DNA of 64,000 bases from Chryseobacterium culicis (GTDB taxonomy: Bacteria; Bacteroidota; Bacteroidia; Flavobacteriales; Weeksellaceae), in assembly GCF_900108365.1 (NCBI RefSeq), contig NZ_FNWQ01000004.1, positions 186,001-250,000 on the forward strand. Direction: 5' to 3'. The notes below the pieces were generated by a model that was not told the origin of the DNA, ran no database searches, and saw only the letters and a list, made by a program, of their open reading frames with translations. Shown here piece by piece: positions 1 to 9,104 of this stretch. The position numbers and the translations under genes are program-made. The number at the start of each line of letters is the position of its first letter. Positions within the stretch are counted from its first letter, which is position 1.

Positions 1-172
1 TCTGATTGAAAAAGCCATGCAAATCTTTTGCTACGCTCAATTTTCTAAGCTTAACCTAAATAAGCGGAAAAAATTCAGATTTTTTAATGTTACAATGGCG
101 TACTGTCAAATCTAAGCAATCATCTCCTAAAACTTTATGATTCAGGTCATAGAATGCGGAAAAAGGGCATTT

Positions 173-203
173 CTGTTCGGGAATTTAGGTTTTCCTATCT
201 TTG
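173..203 (+). promoter_or_regulatory. Predicted lgt promoter
   Basis: A perfect Bacteroidota -7 element, TATCTTTG, lies at 196-203. The -33 position has only a weak match (TTCTGT, near 171-176). Transcription would begin around 208, giving a leader of about 22 nt before the lgt ATG at 231. Bases 1-172 contain no convincing gene. Confidence 0.5.
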
Positions 204-230
204 CAGTTCTGAAATTCGATAACAATATCA

Positions 231-1067
231 ATGAGTTTATTATATATCAACTGGGATGTAAATCCCGAAATCGTCAATATTTTGGGGCTGCCCATAAAAT
301 ACTACGGACTTTTATTTCTAGCAGGACTTGTTTTATCTTTAAATATTTTAAAGCGTATTTATAAAAAAGAAGGGCTCAGCGCACAGGCACATGAAGCGTT
401 ATTTTCCTATGCATTGATTGGGATTTTAGTGGGAGCCAGACTGGGGCACTGTCTTTTTTATGATTTTGATTATTATTCGCAACACCCGGTTGAGGTATTT
501 TTACCTATCCAGAAAGGAGTGGACGGCTCCTACCATTTTACGGGATTTGCAGGTCTTGCCAGTCATGGTGGCGGTATAGGCCTGGTGATCATGCTTCTTA
601 TCTATGCAAGAAAGTATGCTATACCGTTTATGACCGTTTTGGATGCAATAGCGATTGTACTTCCTTTGGGCGGTACTTTCATAAGGCTTGCGAATCTTAT
701 GAATTCTGAGATTATAGGAACACCTACCACTGTTCCGTGGGCTTTTATTTTCCGTCAGGTGGATGATCTTCCGAGACATCCGGCCCAGCTTTATGAATCG
801 GTCTCCTACTTTATAATTTTCCTTATTGTGTATGTGATGTACAGGAAAAATATTTGTAACATCGGAAAAGGCTTTTATTTTGGAATCAGTATACTGCTGA
901 TTTTCGTTATGAGAATCCTGATTGAGTTCATCAAGGTAGACCAGGTAGAATTTGAGCACGGAATGAGCCTTAATATGGGACAGCTTCTGAGTATTCCGTT
1001 TGTTCTTCTTGGCTTATTCTTTATCATTAAAAGTATAGTGGAAAAAGGAAAGGCAAAAACGGCTTAG
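231..1067 (+). CDS. lgt: Prolipoprotein diacylglyceryl transferase
   Basis: Transfers the diacylglyceryl group of phosphatidylglycerol to the lipobox cysteine of prolipoproteins, the first step of lipoprotein maturation in the inner membrane. The 278 aa product has the usual length and about seven hydrophobic segments. It carries HGGGIG near residue 113, the family signature in the form GGTFIRLANLMNSEIIG (about 147-163), and the HPAQLYES motif near 185. The start ATG lies about 27 nt after a good -7 element. A bidirectional terminator follows the stop and separates it from the convergent SDR gene. The many lipoproteins in this window (efflux adaptor, GldD, M13 peptidase and others) are its substrates. 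The identification is secure. Confidence 0.97.
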   Translation: MSLLYINWDVNPEIVNILGLPIKYYGLLFLAGLVLSLNILKRIYKKEGLSAQAHEALFSYALIGILVGARLGHCLFYDFDYYSQHPVEVFLPIQKGVDGSYHFTGFAGLASHGGGIGLVIMLLIYARKYAIPFMTVLDAIAIVLPLGGTFIRLANLMNSEIIGTPTTVPWAFIFRQVDDLPRHPAQLYESVSYFIIFLIVYVMYRKNICNIGKGFYFGISILLIFVMRILIEFIKVDQVEFEHGMSLNMGQLLSIPFVLLGLFFIIKSIVEKGKAKTA

Positions 1068-1085
1068 TTCCTGATTCATTTTCAT

Positions 1086-1122
1086 AAAAAACTCACTGAA
1101 AATTATTTCAGTGAGTTTTTTT
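1086..1122. terminator. Bidirectional terminator between lgt and SDR gene
   Basis: An 11-bp perfect stem (ACTCACTGAAA, 1091-1101, with its complement at 1106-1116) and a 4-nt loop are flanked by A5 on the left and a T run on the right. It can terminate both convergent genes. Confidence 0.9.
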
Positions 1123-1138
1123 ATAGATGTGCCAAAGA

Positions 1139-1894
1139 TTACCTTGTTGTGTATCCACCGTTGGCAAAAATAGTCTGCCCAGTAATCCACCAGCCTTCTG
1201 TTACCAGAAATTCTACCAGCGGAGCGATATCTTTAATATCTGTAAGCCCTCCCAGTGCTGATGCTGATTTATGGTAAGCGACAGCGTCATCGGTTTCCTG
1301 TCCGTAGAAGAAAGGAGTATCCATTGGGCCTGGAGCAACTGCCGTTACAGAAATTCCCCTTTCCCCGAATTCTTTAGATGCAGCTCTTGTAAAGTGCTCT
1401 ACCGGTGCTTTGGCACCTGCATAGGTGGAATACAATCCGGTGTATGCCGCAAGCAGTGAAGTTACAATCGTACAGATTTTCCCGTGGTCATTTAGTTTTT
1501 TACCTGCTTCCTGAAGGAAGAAATAAGCAGATTTGGAATTGACATTAAACATGGTATCGTATTCTTGTTCAGTAGTCTCTGCAAATGGTTTTTTAAGCAC
1601 CATTCCTACCGTATTAATTGCAATATCCACCCCTCCGAAGCGGGAAATGGTTTCATCAAAAAACTTTGTAATATGATCTACTTTGGTAAGATCTCCCTGA
1701 AATAAGAATGCTTCCGCTCCCAATGCCTGTACCTCAGCAAGTGTTTTTTCACTTTCTGCTTTTGAGCTTTCACTGTTATAATGTATCGCCAGCTTTGCAC
1801 CTTTTGCAGCAAAATCTCTGCTTAATAATCCTCCCAGATTTTTACCCCCTCCGGCAATTAAAACAACTTTTCCTTTTACATTTTGTGTTGACAT
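1139..1894 (-). CDS. SDR family oxidoreductase
   Basis: A 251 aa classical short-chain dehydrogenase/reductase with a Rossmann fold. The nucleotide-binding motif is variant (AGGGKNLGG near residues 14-22 instead of TGxxxGxG). The NTVG structural motif, a catalytic Ser in the VTSLL segment, and the YAGAK version of YxxxK are present, as is the PGPMDTP segment. It probably uses NAD(P)H to reduce a carbonyl substrate, which cannot be named from sequence. It is transcribed alone, convergent with lgt. Close relatives in Chryseobacterium are usually annotated only as SDR oxidoreductases. The ATG start directly precedes the first Rossmann strand, so the start is well supported. Confidence 0.9.
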   Translation of the reverse strand: MSTQNVKGKVVLIAGGGKNLGGLLSRDFAAKGAKLAIHYNSESSKAESEKTLAEVQALGAEAFLFQGDLTKVDHITKFFDETISRFGGVDIAINTVGMVLKKPFAETTEQEYDTMFNVNSKSAYFFLQEAGKKLNDHGKICTIVTSLLAAYTGLYSTYAGAKAPVEHFTRAASKEFGERGISVTAVAPGPMDTPFFYGQETDDAVAYHKSASALGGLTDIKDIAPLVEFLVTEGWWITGQTIFANGGYTTR

Positions 1895-2210
1895 ATTTTT
1901 TATATTTAAATGTTAATGAGGCAAAGATGGCCCATAAAAATCGTCTTAACATGGTGAAATTTTCGGGAATTTTGTAAAATTTCAATAATATTTTCAAGTT
2001 CATGTTGAAATAAAAAAATAAATTAGAAATTTTTTATGTAAACAATACATTTTAATAGACTGCTATTTACCAGTCAGATACGGTCCCAAAGCCCCTTCAT
2101 TTATTAAACAAGCTCACATAATTCCCTAATACGCCTTTATTTTAGGCATAACATTTGATACTTTCCCACCCGTATTATACACCACTTCATTTTATAATAT
2201 ATTTTTTTAT

Positions 2211-2237
2211 AATCCTCAGTTTTCTGAGGATTTTTTA
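2211..2237 (+). terminator. Orphan intrinsic terminator
   Basis: A 9-bp stem AATCCTCAG / CTGAGGATT with a T4 loop is followed by TTTTTTATT on the + strand. The T run is on the + side only, so it would end a + transcript, yet no ORF lies upstream on that strand before the SDR gene. It may end a small RNA. Confidence 0.7.
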
Positions 2238-2334
2238 TTAACCTTTTAAGGCATTTATGTACATATTACGCTAAGACAGTAAAACCATTTCTGATAATCA
2301 ATCATTTAAAACAGAATTATTCATTTTATTGTTG

Positions 2335-2342
2335 TATATTTG
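2335..2342 (+). promoter_or_regulatory. -7 element of the cold-shock gene
   Basis: A perfect TAnnTTTG (TATATTTG). The expected -33 TTG about 19 bp upstream is not well conserved. Transcription from here would give a leader of about 240 nt before the ATG at 2589. Long leaders are typical of cold-shock mRNAs. Confidence 0.45.
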
Positions 2343-2588
2343 TACATTATTAACTAAGTCACCACTTTGTTTTCTGTAACGACCCGAATATTTTTATTCA
2401 GTCTTTGCTTTTTGAGCAGCCATCTTTTTAACTTTTATTCTTCTATTAAGAACAATACTTGTCGGAATTTTTAAGCTCTGTATGATTGGGATTATCCATG
2501 ACAGAAAACACAGCCAGGCTTTATAGGGGTCTTATACGGACCAGATTGAACTAACTCATTTATAGAAACTAAATACTAAAAATAATTT

Positions 2589-3011
2589 ATGGCAGATTCT
2601 TTTTCTAAAAAGGAAAATTTCAAGAAAAAAATTCAAAAGCAAAAAGAAAAGGCGCTAAGACGCGAAGAACGTAAAACGAACAACAACAAAGGAGCGGAGG
2701 ATGTCTTCATGTATGTAGATGAATTCGGAAGATTAACTTCTACTCCCCCTGAGCAGAGACAGGAAGTAAACCTTGATGATATTCAGCTTGGTGCAGCTCC
2801 TATTATTGAAGAAGATCCAAGAAAAACAGGAATTGTTACTTTCCTGAGTGAGAAAGGATATGGTTTCATCACAGAAGATAACAGCAAAGAAAATATCTTC
2901 TTCCACAACAACAACTGTGCGGAACCTGTGAAAAAAGGAAACAAAGTATCTTTCGAAAAGGAAAAATCTCCAAAAGGATTTTCTGCTGTTGAGATTCAGC
3001 TTGTTAAATAA
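2589..3011 (+). CDS. Cold-shock domain protein with basic N-terminal extension
   Basis: A 140 aa protein with two parts. Residues 1 to about 75 are highly charged and probably disordered (many K, R, E and Q). Residues about 77-139 form a cold-shock OB-fold domain with the RNP1-like motif KGYGFIT and the RNP2-like motif NIFFHNN. It should bind single-stranded RNA or DNA and act as an RNA chaperone in the cytoplasm. Classical CspA proteins are about 65-70 aa, so the extension roughly doubles the size; similar extended forms are common in Flavobacteriia. It is monocistronic with a strong terminator. The roughly 240-nt leader suggests post-transcriptional control, perhaps by temperature, but this is inference. 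Confidence 0.88.
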   Translation: MADSFSKKENFKKKIQKQKEKALRREERKTNNNKGAEDVFMYVDEFGRLTSTPPEQRQEVNLDDIQLGAAPIIEEDPRKTGIVTFLSEKGYGFITEDNSKENIFFHNNNCAEPVKKGNKVSFEKEKSPKGFSAVEIQLVK

Positions 3012-3060
3012 TACGCATACCATCTGCTGCCATGGCGCAGATACATTGTAAACAATACAG

Positions 3061-3092
3061 AAAGAGACTGCCCGAACGGCAGTCTCTTTTTT
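3061..3092 (+). terminator. Terminator of the cold-shock gene
   Basis: A perfect 12-bp stem (AAAGAGACTGCC and complement) with loop CGAAC is followed by T6. Confidence 0.92.
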
Positions 3093-3372
3093 GAATCATA
3101 TAAAAAACTATCTCAACTTGTAATAAGTTAGATTTCGAAACAAACTCAGAAATACCTGTTCGTAAGCCTGGGATCGCAATATTCTATACTGCTTTTCCTT
3201 AAGAGCTCCCTGAACATGTTTTCAGAGTTTTCATGGTTACTTTTTTACTGGGGTAAAGATCCTGGAATTATTTCAATTATCATTACGGGAAACCGTAAAA
3301 ACCATTAAAACTGATGATATAAAAGAAGCTGCCTTACAAAGACAGCCCCTTTCATCGTAAAAAAAGTAAAAA
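3093..3372. other. Gap between cold-shock gene and efflux operon
   Basis: About 280 bp without a plausible gene on either strand. The only structure I see is the efflux-operon terminator near its right end (3318-3348). The rest is unremarkable AT-rich sequence. Confidence 0.6.
3318..3348 (-). terminator. Terminator of the efflux operon
   Basis: On the - strand GCTGTCTT-TGT-AAGGCAGC forms an 8-bp stem with one G-U pair, followed by TTCTTTTAT. It lies about 25 bp after the stop of the outer-membrane factor gene. Confidence 0.7.
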
Positions 3373-4824
3373 TTAATCCAGCTTTCCGCCCAGTGCTTTA
3401 AACAGAAGGACGTTATTTCTGGTATTCTGATGCTGAAACTGTAATAAATCCAGCTCAGCGGTCAGTTTGCTTTTCTGAGAATTAATCAGTTCAAAATAAT
3501 TAGCATATCCTGTAAGATACAGATCATTGGAAACCTCTACTCCACGGTCGAGAAAGCCAACCTCTTCCGATTTCAGCTTCAAAACGCGCTCGTAGATTTT
3601 GGTTTGTTTCAGAATAGACTGAAGTTCGTTAAAGGCAGTGGTAACACTTTTCTGATAATTTAAAAAAGCAATTTCCTGCTCTTTGTCCGCCACTTTAAAT
3701 TCATATTTCAGCTGACCTTTATTAAAAACAGGAACCATCAGCCCTCCCAGCAATTGACCGGCTAATGAGCCTGGTTTGAAAAAAGTTTCTACGGAAAAAG
3801 AATTCAGTCCAAATCCGGCACCTAAATCAATCTTGGGATAAAAAGCAGCTCTTGCCGCCTTGGCATCGGCCTGAGACGCTTCCAAAACATAATAATTTGC
3901 GGCTACATCCGGCCTGGAATGAATTACATTTTCTACATTAATGGTTTTATTCAGGATTTCCATATTGGTAGGCATCAGTACTTTCCCGCGCTTTACATCT
4001 CCACCGTAACTTCCTGTTAAGGTAGTAATGGCCTGTTCTACGGTAACAATTTCCACTCTTATGTGTTCAATTTCTGCCAGCCAGTTGTTATTCTGAGCCT
4101 TAAACTGCTGAACTGCCAGTTCGGTAGCTTTACCTACTTCACGCTGTGCAAGAACAATTTCAAAAGCTCTCTGCTGAAGTTTATAGTTTTTCTGATAAAT
4201 GGCAAGGCGGTTATCCAAAGCCACTAACTGATAATAGAGATTGGCAATATCTGTAAAAAGCTCTACCTGCAGCAATCTCAGACCTTCAGCAGATGCCAGG
4301 AATTTCTTCTGGGCAGCCATCTTTTTATTTTTAAGCTTTCCCCATGCATCAATTTCCCAGCTGCTTCTTGCTCCCAACCAGTAATTAGGCGTAAATTCTC
4401 TGTTGATTTTCTGATTTTCCGTTATATTGGGAGAAAGATTAGTATCATAGTTTCCCACTCCTTCCATGGTATATTTCCCGTAACGGTTACCGGAGGCTTC
4501 CACTCCTACTTCAAGGGAAGGCAGCAGATCCATTTTTGATCTTTGAAGGAAACTGTTGGCAATTTCCACTCTCTGCTGAGCAATCTGGAAATCCGGATTG
4601 GCCTGAACTACTTTATCAAAAAGCTCAAGCAGGTTAGGATCTGTAAAGTAAGCTTTCAGATTGATCTGCTGGAATTCATCCGGAGATCTGTTTTTATCAG
4701 CTTTGAGAAGTTCCTCCGGAAGTTCCTGAGCTTTTTTCAGCTCCATTACCTTGGGAACAGCACACGAGACGAGGCTCAAAGATGCTATTCCATACAATAT
4801 ATTTTTATGATTTAATCTTTTCAT
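3373..4824 (-). CDS. RND efflux outer-membrane factor (TolC/NodT family lipoprotein)
   Basis: The outer-membrane channel of a tripartite efflux system. The ATG at 4824 gives 483 aa and an N-terminus with a lipobox (SLVSCAVPK), so it is a lipoprotein of the CusC/OprM/NodT type. An upstream TTG would add nine residues ahead of the signal peptide and is unlikely. Two OEP repeats with long amphipathic helices span roughly residues 60-260 and 285-480. The gene overlaps the 3' end of the pump gene by 20 bp, which implies translational coupling. It is the last gene of the operon and a terminator follows. The pump substrate cannot be predicted from sequence. Confidence 0.92.
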   Translation of the reverse strand: MKRLNHKNILYGIASLSLVSCAVPKVMELKKAQELPEELLKADKNRSPDEFQQINLKAYFTDPNLLELFDKVVQANPDFQIAQQRVEIANSFLQRSKMDLLPSLEVGVEASGNRYGKYTMEGVGNYDTNLSPNITENQKINREFTPNYWLGARSSWEIDAWGKLKNKKMAAQKKFLASAEGLRLLQVELFTDIANLYYQLVALDNRLAIYQKNYKLQQRAFEIVLAQREVGKATELAVQQFKAQNNNWLAEIEHIRVEIVTVEQAITTLTGSYGGDVKRGKVLMPTNMEILNKTINVENVIHSRPDVAANYYVLEASQADAKAARAAFYPKIDLGAGFGLNSFSVETFFKPGSLAGQLLGGLMVPVFNKGQLKYEFKVADKEQEIAFLNYQKSVTTAFNELQSILKQTKIYERVLKLKSEEVGFLDRGVEVSNDLYLTGYANYFELINSQKSKLTAELDLLQFQHQNTRNNVLLFKALGGKLD

Positions 4825-7800
4825 CTTTCTTCTTATTTTCAAGTTTTGCAAAGAATATGTACAGCCCAGGAATTACCACCAGTCCGAAAACGGTGCCTAT
4901 CAGCATTCCTCCCGCTGCTGCTGTACCAATGGAACGGTTACCGACCGCTCCGGCTCCTGATGCAATACACAATGGGATAAGTCCCGCTACAAATGCAAAA
5001 GAGGTCATCAGAATAGGTCTCAGACGTTGTCTTGCTCCTTCAATAGCTGCCGGAATGATATCAAATCCCTGCTTATTCCTTGCTACGGCAAATTCTACAA
5101 TCAGAATTGCATTTTTGGCCAAAAGCCCGATCAGCATAACGAGTGCTACCTGTGCGTAAATATTATTATCCAGCCCCATCATAACCAAAGCGATGTAGGA
5201 ACCGAAAATTCCTGTCGGAAGACTCAATAATACAGGCATTGGAAGAAGGAAGCTTTCATATTGCGCTGCCAACAAAAGATACACGAATAAAAGACAGACC
5301 GCGAAGATATAAACAGTCTGGTTTCCTGATAAGATCTCTTCTCTTGTCATCCCTGACCATTCAATATCGAATCCTCTTGGCAGTGTTTCTTTGGCTACAC
5401 GTTCTACCGCTTCTATGGCATCCCCTGAGCTGTAACCGTCTGCCGGCTCTCCATTAATCATGGCAGACATGTACATATTATATCTCGTTAAAACTTCGGG
5501 TCCGTACACCCTCTCAATAGTAATGAAGGTGGAAAACGGAACCATTTCGCCTTTGTCATTTTTTAAATATAAATTCAGGATACTTTCCGGTGTGTCTCTG
5601 TGCTCCGGACTTGCCTGGACCATTACTTTATACATCTGGCTGAAGCGGATAAAGTTCGTTGCGTAGTAAGATCCCAGCATGGTTTGCAGGGTCGACATCG
5701 CATTATCTACCGAAACACCTTTCTTCGCAGCCATATCATAATCCACATTGATCATGTATTGCGGGAATGTAGCATCAAAACTGGTAAAATTGTTCTGCAG
5801 TTCCGGAGCTTCGTTGAGTTTTTTAACAAAATCCTTAGTGACTTTATCTGTATTTTCGATAGTTCCTCCGGTTCTGTCCAGCAGACGCAATTCAAAACCA
5901 CTGGTATTCCCGAAACCCGGAACTGTGGGTGGTGCAAAAATCTCAATCTGAGCATCTGCAATGCTTTTTGTTTGGTCTGAAAGTTCTGCAATAAGATCAT
6001 TTACTGAAATGTTTCTTTCTTTCCAGTCTTTAAGGTTGATCATTGCCATTCCGTAAGATGAACCTGCAATTTCTGTTACGATACTGTATCCTGCCAGTGT
6101 GGTTACGTTTTCGACTCCTTTAATCTTCTTGGCAATAACCGTAACTTCATCCAGTACTTTTTCAGTTCTTTCTACCGTTGCTCCCTGTGGTGTGGTTACA
6201 CTTACGTAAACCATTCCCTGATCTTCCATTGGGATAAATCCGGTTGGCAGGAATCTGCTGGTTACAAAGGTTAGTCCGACAAATAAAAACAGCAGTCCAA
6301 AAGTAACCGTGGTTCTTGTCGTAAATTTTGATAAAATGCTTACATAGCCATTGGTTAATCGCTCAAAGCCTGTATTAAAACTCTGAAAAGCCCTGTCGAT
6401 AAAGGTTTTCTTCTTATGATGATCATGAGGTTTTAAAATAATGGCACAAAGCGCAGGGGTAAGCGTCAATGCATTCACTCCGGAAATCACAATACTGATG
6501 GCGAGCGTTAATGAAAACTGACGGTAGAATACGCCTACCGGACCATCCAGAAACGCTACCGGAATAAAAACAGCAGACATCACAATGGTAATTGCTACTA
6601 CGGCGCCTGCAATTTCTTTGGCAGCACTGATGGTGGCATCCATGGCATTCATTCCTTCTTCCATTTTCACGTGAACGGCTTCGACGACGACAATGGCATT
6701 ATCAACCACAATTCCGATAGCGAGAACCAACGCGAACAATGTTAAAAGATTCACAGAGAAGTCCAGCATATTCATGAAGGCAAAAGTTCCTACCAATGCT
6801 ACCGGTACAGCGAGTACAGGAATCAATGTAGACCGCCAGTCCTGAAGGAAAATAAATACTACAATTCCTACGAGAATAAAGGCTTCAATAAGGGTTGTAA
6901 GTACTGCACTGATAGAAGCATCAAGGAAACGGGAAACGTCATACGCCATGTTATATTCCATTCCGGGTGGAAATGAAGTCCCTTTTAATTCTTCCATTTT
7001 TGCTTTAACACTTTCAATCACTTCAGAAGCATTGGAGCCCGGACGCTGCTTCATCATGATCGACGCTGATGGTCTTCCGTCTGTTTTGGAAACCATTCCG
7101 TAATTCATTGCTCCGAATTCTACCTTAGCAATATCTTTAAGCTTTAAAATAGTTCCGTCAACATCTGACCTGATGGGAACTTCTTCATACTGTTTAGGCT
7201 CGAAAAACTTTCCTTTATATTTAATGACATACTGAAGCTGGCTTGAGGTTTTACCAGAAGCTTCTCCCACTTTTCCGGGTGCTGCTGAAATATTCTGTTT
7301 TTGCAGGGAAGTAATGACTTCGTCTGCTGAAATACGGTAAGCGGCCATTTTCTGGGGATCCAGCCATACTCTCATGGAGTACTCTTTCTGACCCATGATT
7401 TCTGCACGCCCTACACCATCAATACGCTTCAGCTCCTGAAGGACGTTAATATCTGTAAAGTTATAGATGAACTGCTCATCCTGACTCGGATCTGTACTGG
7501 TGATATTGAGATACATCAGCATACTGTTCACCTCTTTTTCGGTAGTAACACCGGCTCTTATCACTTCTTCGGGAAGCTCATCCAGAATAGTGGTTACCCT
7601 GTTCTGAACATTTACCGCTGCTACATCGGGATCTGTCCCTACTTCAAAGAACACCTGAATAAGCGTAAGACCGTCATTGGAGGTTACCGTGGACATATAC
7701 GTCATCCCCGGCACTCCATTGATGGCACGTTCCAGAGGCAGCGCTACCGCATTGGCAGACACTTCGGCATTCGCTCCTGTATATTTTGCCGTTACCGTTA

Positions 7801-7927
7801 CTGAGGGGGGTACAATATCCGGAAACTGGGTAATGGGCATCTTAAGCAAAGCCATAATCCCCAGCAATACAAATAATATGGAAATAACCAACGAAAGAAC
7901 CTTTCGTCTAATAAACATTTCTACCAT
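4805..7927 (-). CDS. RND efflux pump, inner-membrane HAE1/AcrB type
   Basis: A 1040 aa proton-driven multidrug exporter of the hydrophobe/amphiphile family, matching the usual length of about 1030-1050. The N-terminal helix (IRRKVLSLVISILFVLLG) leads into the porter domain. The proton-relay region in TM4 is present (GIVVDNAIVVVEAV, near residue 405), and a second TM bundle begins near 870. The 'FIPMEDQG' segment near residue 570 is typical of HAE1 pumps. The two halves show the expected internal duplication. It lies 28 bp after the adaptor gene and overlaps the outer-membrane factor gene. Two close ATG codons exist (7927 and 7918), and either could be used. Expected substrates are drugs, detergents or bile-salt-like compounds, not heavy metals, judging by family only. 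Confidence 0.95.
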   Translation of the reverse strand: MVEMFIRRKVLSLVISILFVLLGIMALLKMPITQFPDIVPPSVTVTAKYTGANAEVSANAVALPLERAINGVPGMTYMSTVTSNDGLTLIQVFFEVGTDPDVAAVNVQNRVTTILDELPEEVIRAGVTTEKEVNSMLMYLNITSTDPSQDEQFIYNFTDINVLQELKRIDGVGRAEIMGQKEYSMRVWLDPQKMAAYRISADEVITSLQKQNISAAPGKVGEASGKTSSQLQYVIKYKGKFFEPKQYEEVPIRSDVDGTILKLKDIAKVEFGAMNYGMVSKTDGRPSASIMMKQRPGSNASEVIESVKAKMEELKGTSFPPGMEYNMAYDVSRFLDASISAVLTTLIEAFILVGIVVFIFLQDWRSTLIPVLAVPVALVGTFAFMNMLDFSVNLLTLFALVLAIGIVVDNAIVVVEAVHVKMEEGMNAMDATISAAKEIAGAVVAITIVMSAVFIPVAFLDGPVGVFYRQFSLTLAISIVISGVNALTLTPALCAIILKPHDHHKKKTFIDRAFQSFNTGFERLTNGYVSILSKFTTRTTVTFGLLFLFVGLTFVTSRFLPTGFIPMEDQGMVYVSVTTPQGATVERTEKVLDEVTVIAKKIKGVENVTTLAGYSIVTEIAGSSYGMAMINLKDWKERNISVNDLIAELSDQTKSIADAQIEIFAPPTVPGFGNTSGFELRLLDRTGGTIENTDKVTKDFVKKLNEAPELQNNFTSFDATFPQYMINVDYDMAAKKGVSVDNAMSTLQTMLGSYYATNFIRFSQMYKVMVQASPEHRDTPESILNLYLKNDKGEMVPFSTFITIERVYGPEVLTRYNMYMSAMINGEPADGYSSGDAIEAVERVAKETLPRGFDIEWSGMTREEILSGNQTVYIFAVCLLFVYLLLAAQYESFLLPMPVLLSLPTGIFGSYIALVMMGLDNNIYAQVALVMLIGLLAKNAILIVEFAVARNKQGFDIIPAAIEGARQRLRPILMTSFAFVAGLIPLCIASGAGAVGNRSIGTAAAGGMLIGTVFGLVVIPGLYIFFAKLENKKKDEKIKS

Positions 7928-7955
7928 AGTCGATTGATTTAAAGATTATGAAAGC

Positions 7956-9044
7956 TTAATACTTCTTTTTGATTTTGATAACATCACCATCTTTCAAAGA
8001 CTGAGTCCCTTCATAAATGATTAAATCTCCTTTTTTAAGACCGCTTTCTACCATATAAGAATCTCTTAAGGTATTTCCGATCTTAATGTTGGTCATTTTC
8101 ACTTTATGCTGTTTGTCCACCACGAAAACATAGGTTTTATCCTGAATGGAAAAGGTAGATTTCTGTGGAATAAGAATTGCGTTATTCTGCTGCTCGGAAA
8201 TAATAAGCTTCCCTGAAGTACCGTGTTTGATGAGACGGTCCGGATTTGGGAAAAGCACTTTATATTGGATAGAACCTGTAGTTCTGTCGATTTCTCCGTC
8301 TGCTGTTTTCAAGGCTCCGTTGAACTGATAATTGACCCCATTGGGAAGGGTCAGCTCAATTTTTTGGTGATTTCCGATCTTGTCATGGGCTAAAAGTTCA
8401 AAATATAAGTTTTCAGGAATGGAAAAATAGGCATAGACTTCGTTCAGCTGCGAAAGTGTGGTTAAAAGAGTTCCGTTTTCCACCAGACTTCCGTCTTTAT
8501 GCGGAATCACGTCAATCACCCCATCAAAAGGCGCTGTAATTCTTGTAAAGCTTATTTTCTGAAGAACGGTTCTCTTTTCTGCATCAGCAAATGCATGTTT
8601 TGCTTTGGCGGAAGACAATTTTGCCTTTACCATTTCCAGCTCGTTATTGGCCACAAATTTCTTAGCATGCAGACTTTCAATCTGCTTCAGCTCCACTTCT
8701 GCAATACGGACATCTGCCTCAGTCTGTTTTAAAGCAGCATTGGCTTTCAGCAGTTCCATCTGCAATTCAGCATCATTGATTTTGAATAAAGCCTGTCCCT
8801 GATGTACAAACTGTCCCTCATTGACATAAATATGCTGTATAATGCCTCCGATTCTGGACCGCATTTCAACATTTTTTTTAGCCTGAATATCTGTGACAAA
8901 CTGGTTGCTCACCAAGGTATCTTTTTCTTTGATTTCCAGTACGGGAACTTCTTTATCTTTTTTATTGTTTTTCTCCTTGTCTTTACTGCATGACACAGCG
9001 AATAATGTTGCAAGAATGCAAATTATTACAGTTTTATAATACAT
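7956..9044 (-). CDS. RND efflux periplasmic adaptor (membrane fusion lipoprotein)
   Basis: A 362 aa membrane-fusion protein that links the pump and the outer-membrane factor. A lipoprotein signal (FAVSCSKDKEK) anchors it. A biotinyl-lipoyl half motif begins near residue 62 (RSRIGGIIQHIYVNEGQFV). An alpha-helical hairpin covers about 95-165, followed by the second lipoyl half (ITAPFDGVIDVI), a beta-barrel domain and a membrane-proximal domain. It is the first clear gene of the efflux operon, 28 bp before the pump. A small secreted-protein gene lies 60 bp upstream on the same strand and may share its transcript. No dedicated TetR- or AraC-type regulator sits beside the operon, so its control is unknown. 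Confidence 0.93.
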   Translation of the reverse strand: MYYKTVIICILATLFAVSCSKDKEKNNKKDKEVPVLEIKEKDTLVSNQFVTDIQAKKNVEMRSRIGGIIQHIYVNEGQFVHQGQALFKINDAELQMELLKANAALKQTEADVRIAEVELKQIESLHAKKFVANNELEMVKAKLSSAKAKHAFADAEKRTVLQKISFTRITAPFDGVIDVIPHKDGSLVENGTLLTTLSQLNEVYAYFSIPENLYFELLAHDKIGNHQKIELTLPNGVNYQFNGALKTADGEIDRTTGSIQYKVLFPNPDRLIKHGTSGKLIISEQQNNAILIPQKSTFSIQDKTYVFVVDKQHKVKMTNIKIGNTLRDSYMVESGLKKGDLIIYEGTQSLKDGDVIKIKKKY

Positions 9045-9104
9045 TTTTAAATGTTTAAGTTATAAGATTTTCGTTAAAGTAAATTGATTATCAAAAACGT
9101 AAAC

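Larger units (their letters stand above)
1895..2588 (+). other. 694-bp intergenic region with terminator and csp leader
   Basis: This stretch has no convincing ORF. It holds a terminator-like hairpin at 2211-2237 with no gene before it on the + strand, small hairpins at 2058-2075 and 2133-2147, a -7 element at 2335-2342 and a leader of about 240 nt for the cold-shock gene. Possible contents are a small RNA (about 2044-2237) followed by the csp promoter and 5' UTR. Confidence 0.5.
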
